Part shown: piece by piece, positions 32,908-41,804 of the stretch
Layout: each line of letters begins with the position of its first letter
How positions within the stretch are numbered: the first letter of the stretch is position 1
Assembly: GCF_008365275.1 (NCBI RefSeq)
Contig: NZ_CP043504.1
Span: forward strand, 1,860,001 to 1,924,000
Source of the DNA: Protaetiibacter larvae
GTDB taxonomy: Bacteria > Actinomycetota > Actinomycetes > Actinomycetales > Microbacteriaceae
Direction of reading: 5' to 3'
Length of the DNA stretch: 64,000 nucleotides
Translations under genes and position numbers: made by a program
Notes under the pieces: generated by a model
What the model was told of the DNA's origin: nothing
Seen by the model: the letters and a program-made list of their open reading frames with translations, nothing else
Database searches by the model: none

Positions 32908-34210
32908 GGGACACCTCCTCGGCGGGCCGCAGCTCGCCGTCCAGCACGGTCGGCACGCCGCCGTGGATCGTCGCGACCACCCGACCGGGCAGCTCCCGGC
33001 CGAGGTAGGGCGAGTTGACGCCCTTGCCGTGCAGGCTCGACACCGCGAAGACGCTGTGCGCGGCGGGGTCGACGAGCGTCAGGTGCGCGGGGCTCCCGGG
33101 CTCGAACGGCGCGTCGTAGCCGCCCAGGCGGCCGATCTCGGCGGGTGCCTTCGACAGCACGCGGGCGACATCCGCCCAGCCGAGCAGTCCCGTGTCGACC
33201 ATCGCGGCCTGCACCACGGAGAGGGCGCTCTCGAGTCCGACCATCCCGAAGGAGGCCTCCTGCCAGGCGCACTCCTTCGTCTCGACCGGATGCGGGGCGT
33301 GGTCGGTCGCGACGATGTCGATCGTGCCGTCCACGAGCGCGGCACGCAGCGCGTGCACGTCCTCGTCGCGACGCAGCGGCGGGTTCACCTTGAAGCGCGC
33401 GTCGTAGCCGCGTGCCGAGTCCTCCGTGAGGAGCAGGTGGTGGGGGGTCACCTCGGCGGTCACGCGGATGCCGCGCGCCTTCGCCCAGCGCACCACCTCG
33501 ACGCTGCCGGCCGTCGAGACGTGGCAGACGTGCAGGCGCGCGCCGACGGCGTCCGCGAGCAGCACGTCGCGGGCGATGATCGCCTCTTCGGCGACGGCGG
33601 GCCAGCCGGCGAGCCCGAGCTCGGAGCTCAGGGCGCCCTCGTTCATCTGCGCGCCCTCGGTGAGCCGCGGCTCCTGGGCGTGCTGGGCGACGACGCCGTC
33701 GAAGGTCGAGACGTACTCGAGCGCGCGACGCATGAGCAGTGCGTCGTGGACGCACTTGCCGTCGTCGCTGAACACCCGCACCGCCGCCCGCGAGAGCGCC
33801 ATCGCGCCGATCTCGGCGAGCCGCTCCCCCGCGAGCCCCTGGGTGACGGCGCCGATCGGGCGCACGGTCGCGTAGCCGTGCTGAGCCCCGAGCGACGCGA
33901 CCTGCTCGACGACGCCCGCGGTGTCGGCCACCGGCGAGGTGTTCGCCATCGCGTGGACGGCCGTGAAGCCGCCCGCCGCCGCCGCGCGCGTGCCGGTGAG
34001 GACCGTCTCGCTCTGCTCGAAACCGGGCTCCCGCAGGTGGGTGTGCAGGTCGACGAGTCCGGGCAGCGCGACCAGGCCGTCGGCGGCGATCGTGCGCGCG
34101 CCCGCACGGCTGAGACCCGCGCCGCGCTCGGCGACGACCCCGTTCTCGACGAGCAGATCGGTCGTCGAGCCGTCGGGGAGCGTCGCCCCCCGGATGAGGA
34201 TCGACGTCAT
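32900..34210 (-). CDS. pyrC: Dihydroorotase
   Basis: Cyclises carbamoyl aspartate to dihydroorotate. The 436-residue protein is of the amidohydrolase class I type. The metal-binding motif is [10 protein letters not shown] (about residue 54), other ligands lie in HVCHVSTAG and [11 protein letters not shown], and the catalytic Asp is in ATDHAPHP. The end overlaps the PH-like gene by 8 bp and the start overlaps pyrB by 4 bp. Confidence 0.97.
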   Translation of the reverse strand: MTSILIRGATLPDGSTTDLLVENGVVAERGAGLSRAGARTIAADGLVALPGLVDLHTHLREPGFEQSETVLTGTRAAAAGGFTAVHAMANTSPVADTAGVVEQVASLGAQHGYATVRPIGAVTQGLAGERLAEIGAMALSRAAVRVFSDDGKCVHDALLMRRALEYVSTFDGVVAQHAQEPRLTEGAQMNEGALSSELGLAGWPAVAEEAIIARDVLLADAVGARLHVCHVSTAGSVEVVRWAKARGIRVTAEVTPHHLLLTEDSARGYDARFKVNPPLRRDEDVHALRAALVDGTIDIVATDHAPHPVETKECAWQEASFGMVGLESALSVVQAAMVDTGLLGWADVARVLSKAPAEIGRLGGYDAPFEPGSPAHLTLVDPAAHSVFAVSSLHGKGVNSPYLGRELPGRVVATIHGGVPTVLDGELRPAEEVSRG

Positions 34211-35166
34211 GCCGCGACCTCCCGCGGATCAGCACCTGAGAGCACGAGGTAGAGCACCGCCATCCGTATCGACACCCCGTTCGTGACCTGGTCGAGGACG
34301 ACCGACCGCGGCGAGTCCGCGGCGGACGCGGAGATCTCGAGGCCGCGGTTCATGGGTCCGGGGTGCATGACCATGGTATCCGCGGCGAGACGCGCGAAGC
34401 GCTCGTCGCCGAGCCCCCAGCCGGTCGAGTATTCGCGTTCGTGGGGGAAGAAGGCGGCGTGCATCCGCTCCTGCTGCACGCGCAGCATCATGAGCGCATC
34501 GGGGTGCGCGTCGATCGCCGCATCGAGGTCGGTGCCGACCGTGACGGGCCAGCTCTCGACCCCCGCCGGCAGGAGAGTGCGCGGGCCGACGAGGTGCACC
34601 TGGGCGCCGAGCGCGGTCAGCAGCCAGACGTTCGAGCGGGCGACCCGCGAGTGCAGGATGTCGCCGACGATCGTCACGCGCAGGCCGTCGAGGTCGCGCC
34701 CGCGCGAGGCGGCGCCGTGCAGCGTCTTGCGGATCGTGTAGGCATCCAGGAGCGCCTGAGTGGGGTGCTGATGGGTGCCGTCGCCCGCGTTCACGACCGC
34801 CGCGTCGATCCAGCCCGACTCGGCGAGCACCTGGGCGGCACCCGACGCGGGATGCCGCAGCACGACCGCGTCGACGCCCATCGCCGCGATCGTCTGCGCG
34901 GTGTCCTTGAGGCTCTCCCCCTTCGAGACGCTCGAGCCTTTCGCGCTGAAGGTGATGACGTCGGCGGAGAGTCGCTTGGCGGCGGCCTCGAAGCTGAGGC
35001 GCGTGCGGGTGGAGTCCTCGAAGAAGAGGTTCGCGACGGTGCGGCCGCGCAGGGTCGGAAGCTTCGGCACGGCGCGGGTCGCGACATCCGCCATGTCCTC
35101 GGCGAGATCCAGGATCGCGATCGCCTGGGCCCGCTCGAGGCCGATGGTCGACAGCAGATGCCTCAT
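34207..35166 (-). CDS. pyrB: Aspartate carbamoyltransferase catalytic subunit
   Basis: Joins carbamoyl phosphate and aspartate. The 319-residue protein has the carbamoyl phosphate loop [13 protein letters not shown], the catalytic [12 protein letters not shown] and the aspartate site region MRVQQERM. No pyrI regulatory subunit is nearby, as usual in actinobacteria. ATGA overlaps with pyrR upstream and pyrC downstream. Confidence 0.98.
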   Translation of the reverse strand: MRHLLSTIGLERAQAIAILDLAEDMADVATRAVPKLPTLRGRTVANLFFEDSTRTRLSFEAAAKRLSADVITFSAKGSSVSKGESLKDTAQTIAAMGVDAVVLRHPASGAAQVLAESGWIDAAVVNAGDGTHQHPTQALLDAYTIRKTLHGAASRGRDLDGLRVTIVGDILHSRVARSNVWLLTALGAQVHLVGPRTLLPAGVESWPVTVGTDLDAAIDAHPDALMMLRVQQERMHAAFFPHEREYSTGWGLGDERFARLAADTMVMHPGPMNRGLEISASAADSPRSVVLDQVTNGVSIRMAVLYLVLSGADPREVAA

Positions 35167-35714
35167 GCGCTCTCCCCCTCCGCGTCGCCCTCGATCGTCA
35201 CGGCGTCCGCGCCGTCGGTCTCGACGAGTTTGACGAAGATCCGCTCGACCGCCGCCGTGGGCAGGTTCTTGCCGACGAAGTCGGCCCGGATCGGCAGCTC
35301 GCGGTGACCGCGGTCGACGAGCACCGCGAGGCGCACCGCGCGCGGCCGTCCGAGGTCGCCGATCGCATCGAGGGCGGCGCGGATCGTGCGACCCGAGTAG
35401 AGCACGTCGTCCACGAGCACGACGGTCTTGCCGTCGATGCCGCCCGCGGGCAGCCGCGTCGGGCTCGGCGTGCGGGTGGGATGGCGGTCCAGGTCGTCGC
35501 GGTACATCGTCACGTCGAGCGCGCCGACCGTGCCGGCACCCGGCTCGATGCGATCCAGGAGCGTCGCGATGCGTTCCGCCAGCACGGCACCGCGCGTGGG
35601 GATGCCGAGGAGGACCAGATCCGAGCCGCCGCGATTGGACTCGAGGATCTCGTGCGAGATGCGCGTGAGCGCGCGCGTGATGTCAGAGCTCTGCAGCACC
35701 GTACGTGCCGGCAT
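35163..35714 (-). CDS. pyrR: Bifunctional pyr operon regulator / uracil phosphoribosyltransferase PyrR
   Basis: RNA-binding regulator of pyrimidine genes with weak uracil phosphoribosyltransferase activity. The 183-residue protein starts at the ATG at 35714 behind a strong AAGGAGG site. The PRPP-binding motif [13 protein letters not shown] is clear, and [18 protein letters not shown] is typical of PyrR. It heads the pyr chain and is preceded by an RNA element that matches a PyrR-binding hairpin and overlaps its own Shine-Dalgarno, so autoregulation is likely. Confidence 0.97.
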   Translation of the reverse strand: MPARTVLQSSDITRALTRISHEILESNRGGSDLVLLGIPTRGAVLAERIATLLDRIEPGAGTVGALDVTMYRDDLDRHPTRTPSPTRLPAGGIDGKTVVLVDDVLYSGRTIRAALDAIGDLGRPRAVRLAVLVDRGHRELPIRADFVGKNLPTAAVERIFVKLVETDGADAVTIEGDAEGESA

Positions 35715-35719
35715 TCTGA

Positions 35720-35755
35720 CCTCCTTCCCCGCCTCTCGGGACGGACTTAAAGGAT
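35720..35755 (-). promoter_or_regulatory. PyrR-binding RNA hairpin overlapping the pyrR ribosome site
   Basis: The leader contains AAGTCC, then CCCGAGAGGCGGGG, then AAGGAGG and the pyrR ATG. GAGAGGC is the conserved loop core of PyrR-binding RNAs. CCCG (35740-35737) pairs with CGGG (35731-35728), and an outer CCTT (35753-35750) can pair with the AAGG (35726-35723) of the Shine-Dalgarno. PyrR plus UMP would stabilise this fold and block translation, as established for mycobacteria. No terminator-antiterminator pair is visible. Confidence 0.75.
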
Positions 35756-35769
35756 GTCTGGGTGCCTCC

Positions 35770-35775
35770 AGCATA
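35770..35775 (-). promoter_or_regulatory. Candidate -10 box of the pyr operon
   Basis: TATGCT on the minus strand lies about 56 nt before the pyrR start and 17 nt before the PyrR hairpin, so a transcript starting near 35763 would carry the whole element. No good -35 is present. It lies 9 bp past the end of the ABC permease gene. Confidence 0.35.
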
Positions 35776-35784
35776 GCGCGCGGA

Positions 35785-36615
35785 TCAGCCCCAGCGGCGG
35801 TTGAGCCACCTCTCGAGCAGACCGATGAGCGCATCCGTGGCCTTGCCGAGGATGGCGAGCACGATGATGGCGAGGAAGATCCGGTCGACGCGGCCGTTGT
35901 TGCCCGAGTCGATGAGCAGGAAGCCGAGCCCCATCGAGCTCGAGAGCAGCTCCGCCGCGACGAGGAACAGCCACGACTGGGCGAGGGCGAGCCGCAGCCC
36001 GCTCACGAGTGCCGGGATGACCGCGGGCAGCTGGACCGCGGCGAGCAGACCGAGCGGCTTCAGTCCATACGCCCGGCCCACCTCGACGAGCTGCGGATCG
36101 ACGTGCCGCAGGGCGATCGAGAGGGTCGTCAGCACGGGGAAGGCGGCGCCGATCGTGATGAGGATGATCTTCGGGGGCTCGCCGATGCCGACGTAGAGCA
36201 CGAGCAGCGGCACCCAGGCGAGCGAGGGCACCGCGCGCAGCGCCCCGATGGTCGGCGAGAGCAGCACGCTCGCGGTCTTCGAGAGGCCGATGAGCGAGCC
36301 GAGCACGATCCCGATGAGCGAGCCGAGCGTGAAGCCCTGCAGGACGCGCTGCGTGGAGATCGCGATGTCGCGGGACAGCTGACCGGACGCTCCGAGATCC
36401 GCGGCGGCGCGCACCACATCCGCGGGCGAGGGCAGTCGGTACGCGGGGACGTCGGTGAACTCGGTCACCGCCCACCACGCGGCGAGCACCGCGAGGGGCA
36501 GCAGGGCGCCCCCGACGACGGGCCACCACCCGCGCTCGCGCAGGGCGCGCGAGCGCGCCGGTGAGGCGGCCCCCGTCGCGGGGGCCGCCTCACCGGTCGT
36601 CTGGCTCGCGCTCAT
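35785..36615 (-). CDS. ABC transporter permease, SsuC/TauC/NrtB type
   Basis: Membrane subunit of an importer of the aliphatic sulfonate/taurine/nitrate class. The 276-residue protein has about six membrane helices and the inner-membrane component fold. The EAA-like loop is [21 protein letters not shown], which contacts the ATPase. It follows the binding-protein gene by 19 bp. The substrate cannot be read from this subunit. The gene order is ATPase, binding protein, permease. Confidence 0.9.
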   Translation of the reverse strand: MSASQTTGEAAPATGAASPARSRALRERGWWPVVGGALLPLAVLAAWWAVTEFTDVPAYRLPSPADVVRAAADLGASGQLSRDIAISTQRVLQGFTLGSLIGIVLGSLIGLSKTASVLLSPTIGALRAVPSLAWVPLLVLYVGIGEPPKIILITIGAAFPVLTTLSIALRHVDPQLVEVGRAYGLKPLGLLAAVQLPAVIPALVSGLRLALAQSWLFLVAAELLSSSMGLGFLLIDSGNNGRVDRIFLAIIVLAILGKATDALIGLLERWLNRRWG

Positions 36616-36634
36616 GTGCTCGACTCCGAGTCGC

Positions 36635-37663
36635 TCAGAGCGCCCTGGGGTCGGCCTTCTCGGCGTACGAGGGCTCGAGCAGGGTCGAGAGCGCCTTGTC
36701 GATGGACGCCTGGTCGGCGACGTCGCCGCTCTCCACGAAGATCGGGCCGATCACCGACAGCACATCGAGCTGGGCCTGCCCCGGGACCGGGTCGACGCCG
36801 AGGTTCGTGCGGTCGGCGATCACCGCGGTCGCGACGGCGATGTCGATGCCCGCGACCTCGGCGAGGATCGCCGCGGTCTCCTCGGGGTTCTCCTGGGCCC
36901 AGGCGCGCGCCTTCTCGTAGGCGTTCACGACGAGCTGCGCAAGGTCGGGGCTCTTCGTGAGGAACGACTCGGTGGCGTTGAGGAAGCCGTAGCTGTTGAA
37001 GTCGATGTTGTCGTAGATGATCTTCGTCGCACCCGACTCGACGCTCGTCGACAGCAGCGGGTCGAGCCCCGACCACGCGTCGACGGCGCCCGCTTCGATC
37101 GCGGCTTTGCCGTCGGCGTGCTGGAGGTTCTCGACCGTCACCTCGTCGAGCCCGACGCCCGCCTCGGCGAGCGACTGGAGCAGGAAGAAGTAGGGGTCGG
37201 TGCCCTTGGTCGCGGCGATGTGCGTGCCGCGCAGCTCCTCGACGGAGGAGATCGATGAGCTCGACGGCACGAGGAGTGCGGCCCAGTTCGGCTGGCTGTA
37301 GATGTCGATCACCTGGATGGGCGAGCCGTTCGAACGCGCGAGCAGCGCCGCCGAGCCGGCGGTCGACCCGACGTCGATGGCACCGGCACGGAGCGCTTCG
37401 TTGGCCTTGTTGGAGCCGGCCGACTGCACCCAGTTGACGGTCACCTCGTCGCCGAGCGCCGCCTCGAGCCAGCCCTGGTCCTTGATGATGAGGCTCAGCG
37501 GGTTGTAGGTCGCGAAGTCGATGTTGAGCACCGAAGCGCTCCAGCCGGTGCTCCCCGCAGCGGCGTCGGCCTCGACGGGCGCGCCCTCTCCGGCGACGCA
37601 GCCGGTCAGCGCGAGCGCTGCGGCGGTAGCGGCCGCGGCGGCGGCCAGGATGCTCTTCTTCAT
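36635..37663 (-). CDS. ABC transporter substrate-binding lipoprotein, SsuA/TauA-like
   Basis: A 342-residue binding protein with signal peptide and lipobox (LTGC, Cys22). The mature part has the NMT1/SsuA-like fold: VLNIDFATYNPLSLIIKDQGWL, then WVQSAGSNKANEALRAGAIDVG and a second lobe with TDPYFFLLQSLAEAG. These features fit binding of sulfonates, taurine or related anions; the pocket residues do not let me choose. It starts with ATG at 37663; an AGGAATCCCCC stretch upstream is a weak ribosome site. It lies 53 bp after the ATPase gene. Confidence 0.9.
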   Translation of the reverse strand: MKKSILAAAAAATAAALALTGCVAGEGAPVEADAAAGSTGWSASVLNIDFATYNPLSLIIKDQGWLEAALGDEVTVNWVQSAGSNKANEALRAGAIDVGSTAGSAALLARSNGSPIQVIDIYSQPNWAALLVPSSSSISSVEELRGTHIAATKGTDPYFFLLQSLAEAGVGLDEVTVENLQHADGKAAIEAGAVDAWSGLDPLLSTSVESGATKIIYDNIDFNSYGFLNATESFLTKSPDLAQLVVNAYEKARAWAQENPEETAAILAEVAGIDIAVATAVIADRTNLGVDPVPGQAQLDVLSVIGPIFVESGDVADQASIDKALSTLLEPSYAEKADPRAL

Positions 37664-37716
37664 GGTGGGGGATTCCTCCAGTGCTGTGTGGGGGCGGTGC
37701 GGGATGGGATGGTCGG

Positions 37717-38517
37717 TCAGGGGTGGTGCGTGTCGACGCCGAGCAGCGTCAGGAGCTCGGCGCGCACGTCGGCCAGCTCGGCGTCGGTGCGATCGCGCGG
37801 GCGGGGCTTGTCGACCTCGAGCACCCGGCGGATCGTGGCACCCGGTTCGCCGCCATCGGCGCCCAGGAGGACGATCCGGTCGGCCAGCTGAAGGGCCTCG
37901 TCGACATCGTGGGTCACGAGCAGGATCGTGGCGGGCTCGGCGGCGTGCACCTCGAGGAGCAGATCCTGCATCGTCAGTCGGGTGAGCGCGTCGAGAGCGC
38001 CGAACGGCTCGTCGAGCAGCAGCACGCCGGGGTTGCGGGCGAGCGCGCGCGCCAGGGATGTGCGCTGCGCCATGCCTCCGGACACCTGACGCGGGCGCAG
38101 AGCACGCGCGTGGTCCAGTTGGACCAGACGCAACAGTTCGGCCACCCGCTCGCGTCCCGCCCGTCGATCGGTGCCGCGGGGCAGACCGAGCTCCACATTG
38201 CGTTCGATCGTGCGCCAGGGCAGCAGCCGCGGCTCCTGGAAGGCGACCGCGCAACGCTGGTCGACCGGCGCCACGGCTTCCCCGTCGATCGCGACCTCGC
38301 CTGCGTCCGCACGATCCAGGCCCGACACGAGCCGGAGCAGCGTCGACTTGCCGCAGCCGGAGGGGCCGAGCAGCGCCACGATCTCCCCCGCGCCGATCTC
38401 GAGGTCGATGCCGCGGAGCACGATCCGATCCGCGCCATCCGGGCTGGGGAATCGACGTACGACATCCCGGACGCGCACCGGCAGCGCGGGCGCAACGGAG
38501 ACGTCGGCGATGGTCAC
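37717..38517 (-). CDS. ABC transporter ATP-binding protein, SsuB/TauB type
   Basis: ATPase of the importer, 266 residues from the GTG at 38517. Walker A GPSGCGKST, Q-loop AFQEPRLLPWRT, signature VSGGMAQRTSLARAL, Walker B VLLLDEPFGALD and switch His in VTHD are all present, so it should be active. An in-frame ATG at 38577 would add 20 residues, but the sequence upstream of 38517 holds a TTGCGG-18-TACGGT promoter ending 7 nt before the GTG, so I prefer the shorter, leaderless form. Confidence 0.9.
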   Translation of the reverse strand: MTIADVSVAPALPVRVRDVVRRFPSPDGADRIVLRGIDLEIGAGEIVALLGPSGCGKSTLLRLVSGLDRADAGEVAIDGEAVAPVDQRCAVAFQEPRLLPWRTIERNVELGLPRGTDRRAGRERVAELLRLVQLDHARALRPRQVSGGMAQRTSLARALARNPGVLLLDEPFGALDALTRLTMQDLLLEVHAAEPATILLVTHDVDEALQLADRIVLLGADGGEPGATIRRVLEVDKPRPRDRTDAELADVRAELLTLLGVDTHHP

Positions 38518-38524
38518 CCGCTCG

Positions 38525-38554
38525 ACCGTAGAGAAGCCCCCGAAGGCACCGCAA
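38525..38554 (-). promoter_or_regulatory. Candidate promoter of the ABC transporter operon
   Basis: On the minus strand TTGCGG (38554-38549), an 18-nt spacer and TACGGT (38530-38525), ending 7 nt before the GTG start. This fits a sigma-70-type promoter making a leaderless mRNA. Confidence 0.45.
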
Positions 38555-38557
38555 AAC

Positions 38558-38583
38558 GAACCGTCATGAAATGACATGAACCG
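38558..38583. promoter_or_regulatory. Operator-like inverted and direct repeats upstream of the ABC operon
   Basis: GTCATGAAATGAC (38563-38575) is a perfect 5-bp inverted repeat around GAA. CATGAA also recurs 10 bp apart (38565 and 38575), and GAACCG 20 bp apart (38558 and 38578). The block is A/T-rich against its surroundings and lies just upstream of the -35, the usual place for an activator. Confidence 0.45.
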
Positions 38584-38607
38584 CCATACGGCGTCACGAA
38601 GAGCGGA

Positions 38608-39018
38608 TCAGCGGCTGTGTGCGATCGCCGACAGCACGCCGTTCACGAAGCCGGCCGAATCGTCGGTGCTGAGCTCGGATGCCAGCTGCACGGCCTCCGC
38701 GATGGCGACGCCTTCGGGAACCTCGTCGTTGAAGAGGATCTCCCACGCGCCGAGGCGGATGATCGCCCGGTCGAGCACGGGCATCCGCTCCAGAGTCCAA
38801 CCGTGGGCGTGCTCGGCGATGAGCGCGTCGAGCTCCGCCCGATGCTCGTCGACGCCGCTCGCGATCTCACGCGCGTACGGCCAGGAGCCTTCGCGCTGCG
38901 GCTGCTGGGTGGCGCGCAGCGCCTCCTCGGCGAGGGCGTCCGCGAGCGGGCGCTCGCGCAGGTCGGCCCCGTACAGGATGTCGAGGGCCCGTTTGCGGGC
39001 CTTGGTGCGGGAGCTCAC
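38608..39018 (-). CDS. nusB: Transcription antitermination protein NusB
   Basis: RNA-binding factor that pairs with NusE (S10) in antitermination complexes, mainly for rRNA operons. The 136-residue all-helical protein has KARKRALDILYGADLRERP at the N-terminus and FVNGVLSAIA at the C-terminus. It lies 6 bp after efp, an arrangement common in bacteria. Confidence 0.97.
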   Translation of the reverse strand: MSSRTKARKRALDILYGADLRERPLADALAEEALRATQQPQREGSWPYAREIASGVDEHRAELDALIAEHAHGWTLERMPVLDRAIIRLGAWEILFNDEVPEGVAIAEAVQLASELSTDDSAGFVNGVLSAIAHSR

Positions 39019-39024
39019 CGGGGC

Positions 39025-39582
39025 TCAGACGCGGCCGAGGTACGAGCCGTCGCGCGTGTCGACCTTGATCTTGGTGCCCTGCTCAAGGAACAGCGGAACC
39101 TGGATCTCGTAGCCGGTCTCGACGGTCGCGGGCTTCGTCCCGGCGCTCGAGCGGTCGCCCTGGAGGCCCGGCTCGGTGTAGGTGACCTCGAGGATCACCG
39201 AGGTCGGCAGCTCCACGTAGAGCGCCTCGCCCTCGTGGATCGCGATCTGCACGTTCTGGTTCTCGAGCATGAAGTTCGCGGCGTCGCCCACGACCACCGG
39301 CGAGACCGTGATCTGGTCGTAGTCGTCGGTGTCCATGAACACGAAGCCGTCGCCGTCGCGGTACAGGTACTGGAAGTCGCGGCGGTCGACGGTCGCGAAG
39401 TCGATCTTGGTGCCCGCGTTGAAGGTGCGGTCCACGACCTTGCCCGAGACGACGTTCTTGAGCTTGGTGCGCACGAAGGCGCCGCCCTTGCCGGGCTTGA
39501 CGTGCTGGAATTCGACCACGTTCCAGAGCTGTCCGTCGATGTTGAGGACGCTGCCGTTCTTGATGTCGTTCGTCGTGGCCAT
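39025..39582 (-). CDS. efp: Elongation factor P
   Basis: Relieves ribosome stalling at polyproline stretches. The 185-residue protein has three beta-barrel domains. The tip loop is [10 protein letters not shown] with Lys32, the residue equivalent to the modified lysine of other EF-Ps; the PGKG form is usual for actinobacteria and no epmA or earP is in the window. The ATG at 39582 was chosen to match family length. A TACACT box at 39640-39635 may be its -10. Upstream, toward aroQ, lie a palindrome and a tandem repeat. Confidence 0.97.
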   Translation of the reverse strand: MATTNDIKNGSVLNIDGQLWNVVEFQHVKPGKGGAFVRTKLKNVVSGKVVDRTFNAGTKIDFATVDRRDFQYLYRDGDGFVFMDTDDYDQITVSPVVVGDAANFMLENQNVQIAIHEGEALYVELPTSVILEVTYTEPGLQGDRSSAGTKPATVETGYEIQVPLFLEQGTKIKVDTRDGSYLGRV

Positions 39583-39648
39583 GATGCTTCGCAGGTTCCG
39601 TTCGTCGGGAGAGGGGGCGGAATGCGCCCGTACGAGTGTAACGAAGGG

Positions 39649-39689
39649 TTTCGATACGCGCCTTCGGCGCTCCTCGACCAGCGGGTGTG
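39649..39689. repeat. REP-like intergenic palindrome
   Basis: The core 39651-39677 is TCGA, TAC, GCGCC, TTC, GGCGC, TCC, TCGA, so a 5-bp GC stem with a 3-nt loop is framed by TCGA boxes, followed by CCAGCGG. Elements of the form tTTCGATACGC...CTCGACCAGCGG are, to my recollection, frequent intergenic repeats in Microbacteriaceae genomes; copy number here cannot be counted. It lies between aroQ and efp. Confidence 0.6.
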
Positions 39690-39785
39690 GCGCGCCGAAC
39701 CTCACCCCGTGGGGGTGGCGCGCCGAACCTCACCCCGTGGGGGTGGCGCGCCGAACCTCACCCCGTGGGGGTGGCGCGGCGAACC
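39686..39785. repeat. 28-bp tandem repeat, 3.6 copies, extending into the aroQ 3' end
   Basis: Units start at 39686, 39714, 39742 and 39770, the last partial (16 bp). The second and third are identical; the first and last differ at one base each. Each full unit contains CACCCC-GTG-GGGGTG, a 6-bp hairpin with a 3-nt loop (39703-39717, 39731-39745, 39759-39773), and copies of GGCGCGCC. The last 8 aroQ codons and its TGA lie in the block, so the array looks like repeated duplication of the aroQ end. Confidence 0.9.
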
Positions 39786-40204
39786 GCGTCGAGGGCGAGC
39801 ACGTAGGAATCGAAGCCGAAGCCCGCGATGACCCCGGTCGCGATCCCCGAGATGACGCTGCGGTGCCGGAACTCCTCGCGCGCATGCGGGTTCGAGATGT
39901 GCACCTCGACGAGCGGGATGCCCGCCTTGGTCACGAGCGCCGCCGCATCGCGCAGCCCGTAGCTGTAGTGGGTGAACGCCGCGGGGTTGAGGATCACGGG
40001 CGTCGCGGCATCCACGGCCTCGTGCAGCCAGTGGATGAGCTCCGCCTCGTCGTCCGTCTGCCGCACCTCCACCTCGACGTCGTCGCCCGCCTCCGCCGCG
40101 AGCAGGGTGCGCAGCGCGGCGAGGTCCTGAGAGCCGTAGACGTCTGGCTCCCGGCTCCCCAACCGTCCGAGGTTGGGTCCATTGAGCACGAGCACGCGAG
40201 GCAT
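39758..40204 (-). CDS. aroQ: 3-dehydroquinate dehydratase (type II)
   Basis: Third step of the shikimate pathway. The 148-residue protein has [16 protein letters not shown] at the N-terminus, the catalytic Tyr in VYGSQ, the binding segment [11 protein letters not shown] and the catalytic His in VEVHISN. The final residues RRATPTG are encoded within the first unit of a 28-bp tandem repeat. It is 17 bp after aroB. A TAGGCT box 6 nt before the ATG suggests an additional leaderless start, in agreement with the lack of a ribosome site. Confidence 0.97.
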   Translation of the reverse strand: MPRVLVLNGPNLGRLGSREPDVYGSQDLAALRTLLAAEAGDDVEVEVRQTDDEAELIHWLHEAVDAATPVILNPAAFTHYSYGLRDAAALVTKAGIPLVEVHISNPHAREEFRHRSVISGIATGVIAGFGFDSYVLALDAVRRATPTG

Positions 40205-40210
40205 GCCCCG

Positions 40211-40216
40211 AGCCTA
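40211..40216 (-). promoter_or_regulatory. Candidate -10 box for leaderless aroQ transcript
   Basis: TAGGCT on the minus strand, 6 nt before the aroQ ATG, in the 17-bp gap after aroB. No -35 of note lies within the aroB end. Confidence 0.35.
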
Positions 40217-40221
40217 GTGAG

Positions 40222-41310
40222 TCAGCTCGCGATCTCCTGGTACGCGGCGAAGAGCAGCTGCTCCTCGGGGCCCTGCAGCACGGTCGCGCGCCCGATGCCG
40301 TCGAGCACGATGAAGCGCATGAGGGCGCCGCGCGCCTTCTTGTCACGCCGCATCGAGGCGAGCAGGGTGGGCCAGCGGCCCGCCGGATAGCTCGTGGGCA
40401 GGTCGAGCGAGTCGAGGATGCGGCGATGGCGTTCGACATCCGCCTCGCTGAGGGATCGGGTGAGCAACGACAGCTGGGCCGCGAACATCATGCCGATCGA
40501 GATGGCGGCGCCGTGCCGCCACTGGTAGCGCTCGGCGTGCTCGATCGCGTGGCCGAGGGTGTGCCCGTAGTTGAGGATCTCGCGCAGCCCCTGCTCCGTG
40601 AAGTCCTCCCCCACGACGTGCGCCTTCATCCGGATCGCGAGCTCGAGCGCGCGGCGGAACTCGGGCGTCGCGGGGTCGGTGGCGCGCACCGGATCGGCCT
40701 CGACGATGTCGAGGATCTCCGGGAACCAGATGAACCCGGCCTTCACGACCTCGGCGTAGCCGGCGAGGATCTCGTTGCGCGGCAGGGTGTCGAGCAGCTC
40801 CAGCTCGCACAGCACGACGCGCGGAGCCCAGAAGGCTCCGACCAGGTTCTTGCCTTCTGCCGTGTTGATGCCGGTCTTGCCGCCGACCGCGGCATCCACC
40901 ATGCCGAGCACCGTCGTCGGGATCTGGATGACATCGACGCCGCGCAACCAGGTCGCCGCGACGAAGCCTGCGAGGTCGGTGGTCGCTCCCCCGCCGAGCC
41001 CGACGATGGCGTCGCTGCGGGTGAAGTCGGTCTGCCCGAGGATCTGCCAGCAGAACGCGGCGACCTCGACGCGCTTGGCGCCCTCGGCATCCGGCACCTC
41101 GGCCAGCAGCACCTGGTAGCGGTCCGAGAGCTCTTCGCGGAGCGCCTCGGCCCGGGCGGCGAGGGTGGGCGCGTGGATGATGAGGATCTTCGCGACGCGT
41201 GGCCCGAGGTGCTCGGCGAGCCGCCCGAGGAGGCCGCGTCCGACGAGGACCTCGTAGTCGCGCATCCCGTCGGTGCCGCGCACCGGGATGACGGTCGTCT
41301 CCTCGCTCAT
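40222..41310 (-). CDS. aroB: 3-dehydroquinate synthase
   Basis: Second step of the shikimate pathway, converting DAHP to 3-dehydroquinate with NAD and a divalent metal. The protein has 362 residues. NAD-binding GLGGGATTDLAGFVAAT, the IPTTVLGMVDAAVGGKTGIN motif and the metal ligands in YAEVVKAG, NYGHTLGHAIE and the later RHG are present. The start overlaps the aroK stop by 4 bp. Confidence 0.97.
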   Translation of the reverse strand: MSEETTVIPVRGTDGMRDYEVLVGRGLLGRLAEHLGPRVAKILIIHAPTLAARAEALREELSDRYQVLLAEVPDAEGAKRVEVAAFCWQILGQTDFTRSDAIVGLGGGATTDLAGFVAATWLRGVDVIQIPTTVLGMVDAAVGGKTGINTAEGKNLVGAFWAPRVVLCELELLDTLPRNEILAGYAEVVKAGFIWFPEILDIVEADPVRATDPATPEFRRALELAIRMKAHVVGEDFTEQGLREILNYGHTLGHAIEHAERYQWRHGAAISIGMMFAAQLSLLTRSLSEADVERHRRILDSLDLPTSYPAGRWPTLLASMRRDKKARGALMRFIVLDGIGRATVLQGPEEQLLFAAYQEIAS

Positions 41311-41804
41311 CGGGCCTCCAGCCAGTTCAGCACGTCCTGCGCGATGTCGCGGTCGGCACGGTGCGCGGTGGAGAGCTCGAGGGTCGCGAGCTCCTCGTAG
41401 ATCGGGCGCCGCGCGTCGTAGATGCGCTGCCAGTCCTCGATGCCGCCCCGGACGAGCGGGCGTTTGCCGTCCGCGAGGCGGTCGGCGACGGCGTCGGCCG
41501 TCACCGAGAGGTACACCACGGGATGCGCCGCGAGTGCGGTCCGCGTCTCGGGGTCGAGCACCGCGCCGCCCCCGAGCGACACGACCCCCTCGCCGGCGAG
41601 GGCGTCGCGCACGGCGGCGCGCTCGAGGGCGCGGAAATGCGGTTCCCCGTGGCTGTCGAACAGGGCCGCGATGGGGCCGTGCGCGGCCACGATGACCTTG
41701 TCCGTGTCGGTGAACGGCACGCCGAGCTCGCGCGCGACGCGTCGTCCGATGCGGGTCTTCCCCGCGCCCATGGGGCCGATGAAGACCGCGACAGGACCGC
41801 TCAT
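41307..41804 (-). CDS. aroK: Shikimate kinase
   Basis: Phosphorylates shikimate. The 165-residue protein has P-loop GPMGAGKT at residues 10-17, the DTD shikimate-binding motif (FTDTDKV), SLGGGAV and a lid with KRPLVRG. The ATG at 41804 overlaps the aroC stop (ATGA). Confidence 0.97.
   Translation of the reverse strand: MSGPVAVFIGPMGAGKTRIGRRVARELGVPFTDTDKVIVAAHGPIAALFDSHGEPHFRALERAAVRDALAGEGVVSLGGGAVLDPETRTALAAHPVVYLSVTADAVADRLADGKRPLVRGGIEDWQRIYDARRPIYEELATLELSTAHRADRDIAQDVLNWLEAR

Noticed and set aside
36635-38554. A frame joining the binding protein with part of the ATPase gene.
   Set aside because: The binding protein has a clear signal peptide and lipobox starting at 37663; the upstream part is the ATPase gene read in the wrong frame.
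38518-38577. A 20-residue N-terminal extension of the ABC ATPase from the ATG at 38577.
   Set aside because: The extra segment (MSFHDGSFCGAFGGFST) does not resemble the family, and it would read through a likely promoter. It cannot be fully excluded.
39686-39785. A CRISPR array.
   Set aside because: The 28-bp units are directly adjacent without unique spacers, and no cas genes are nearby.
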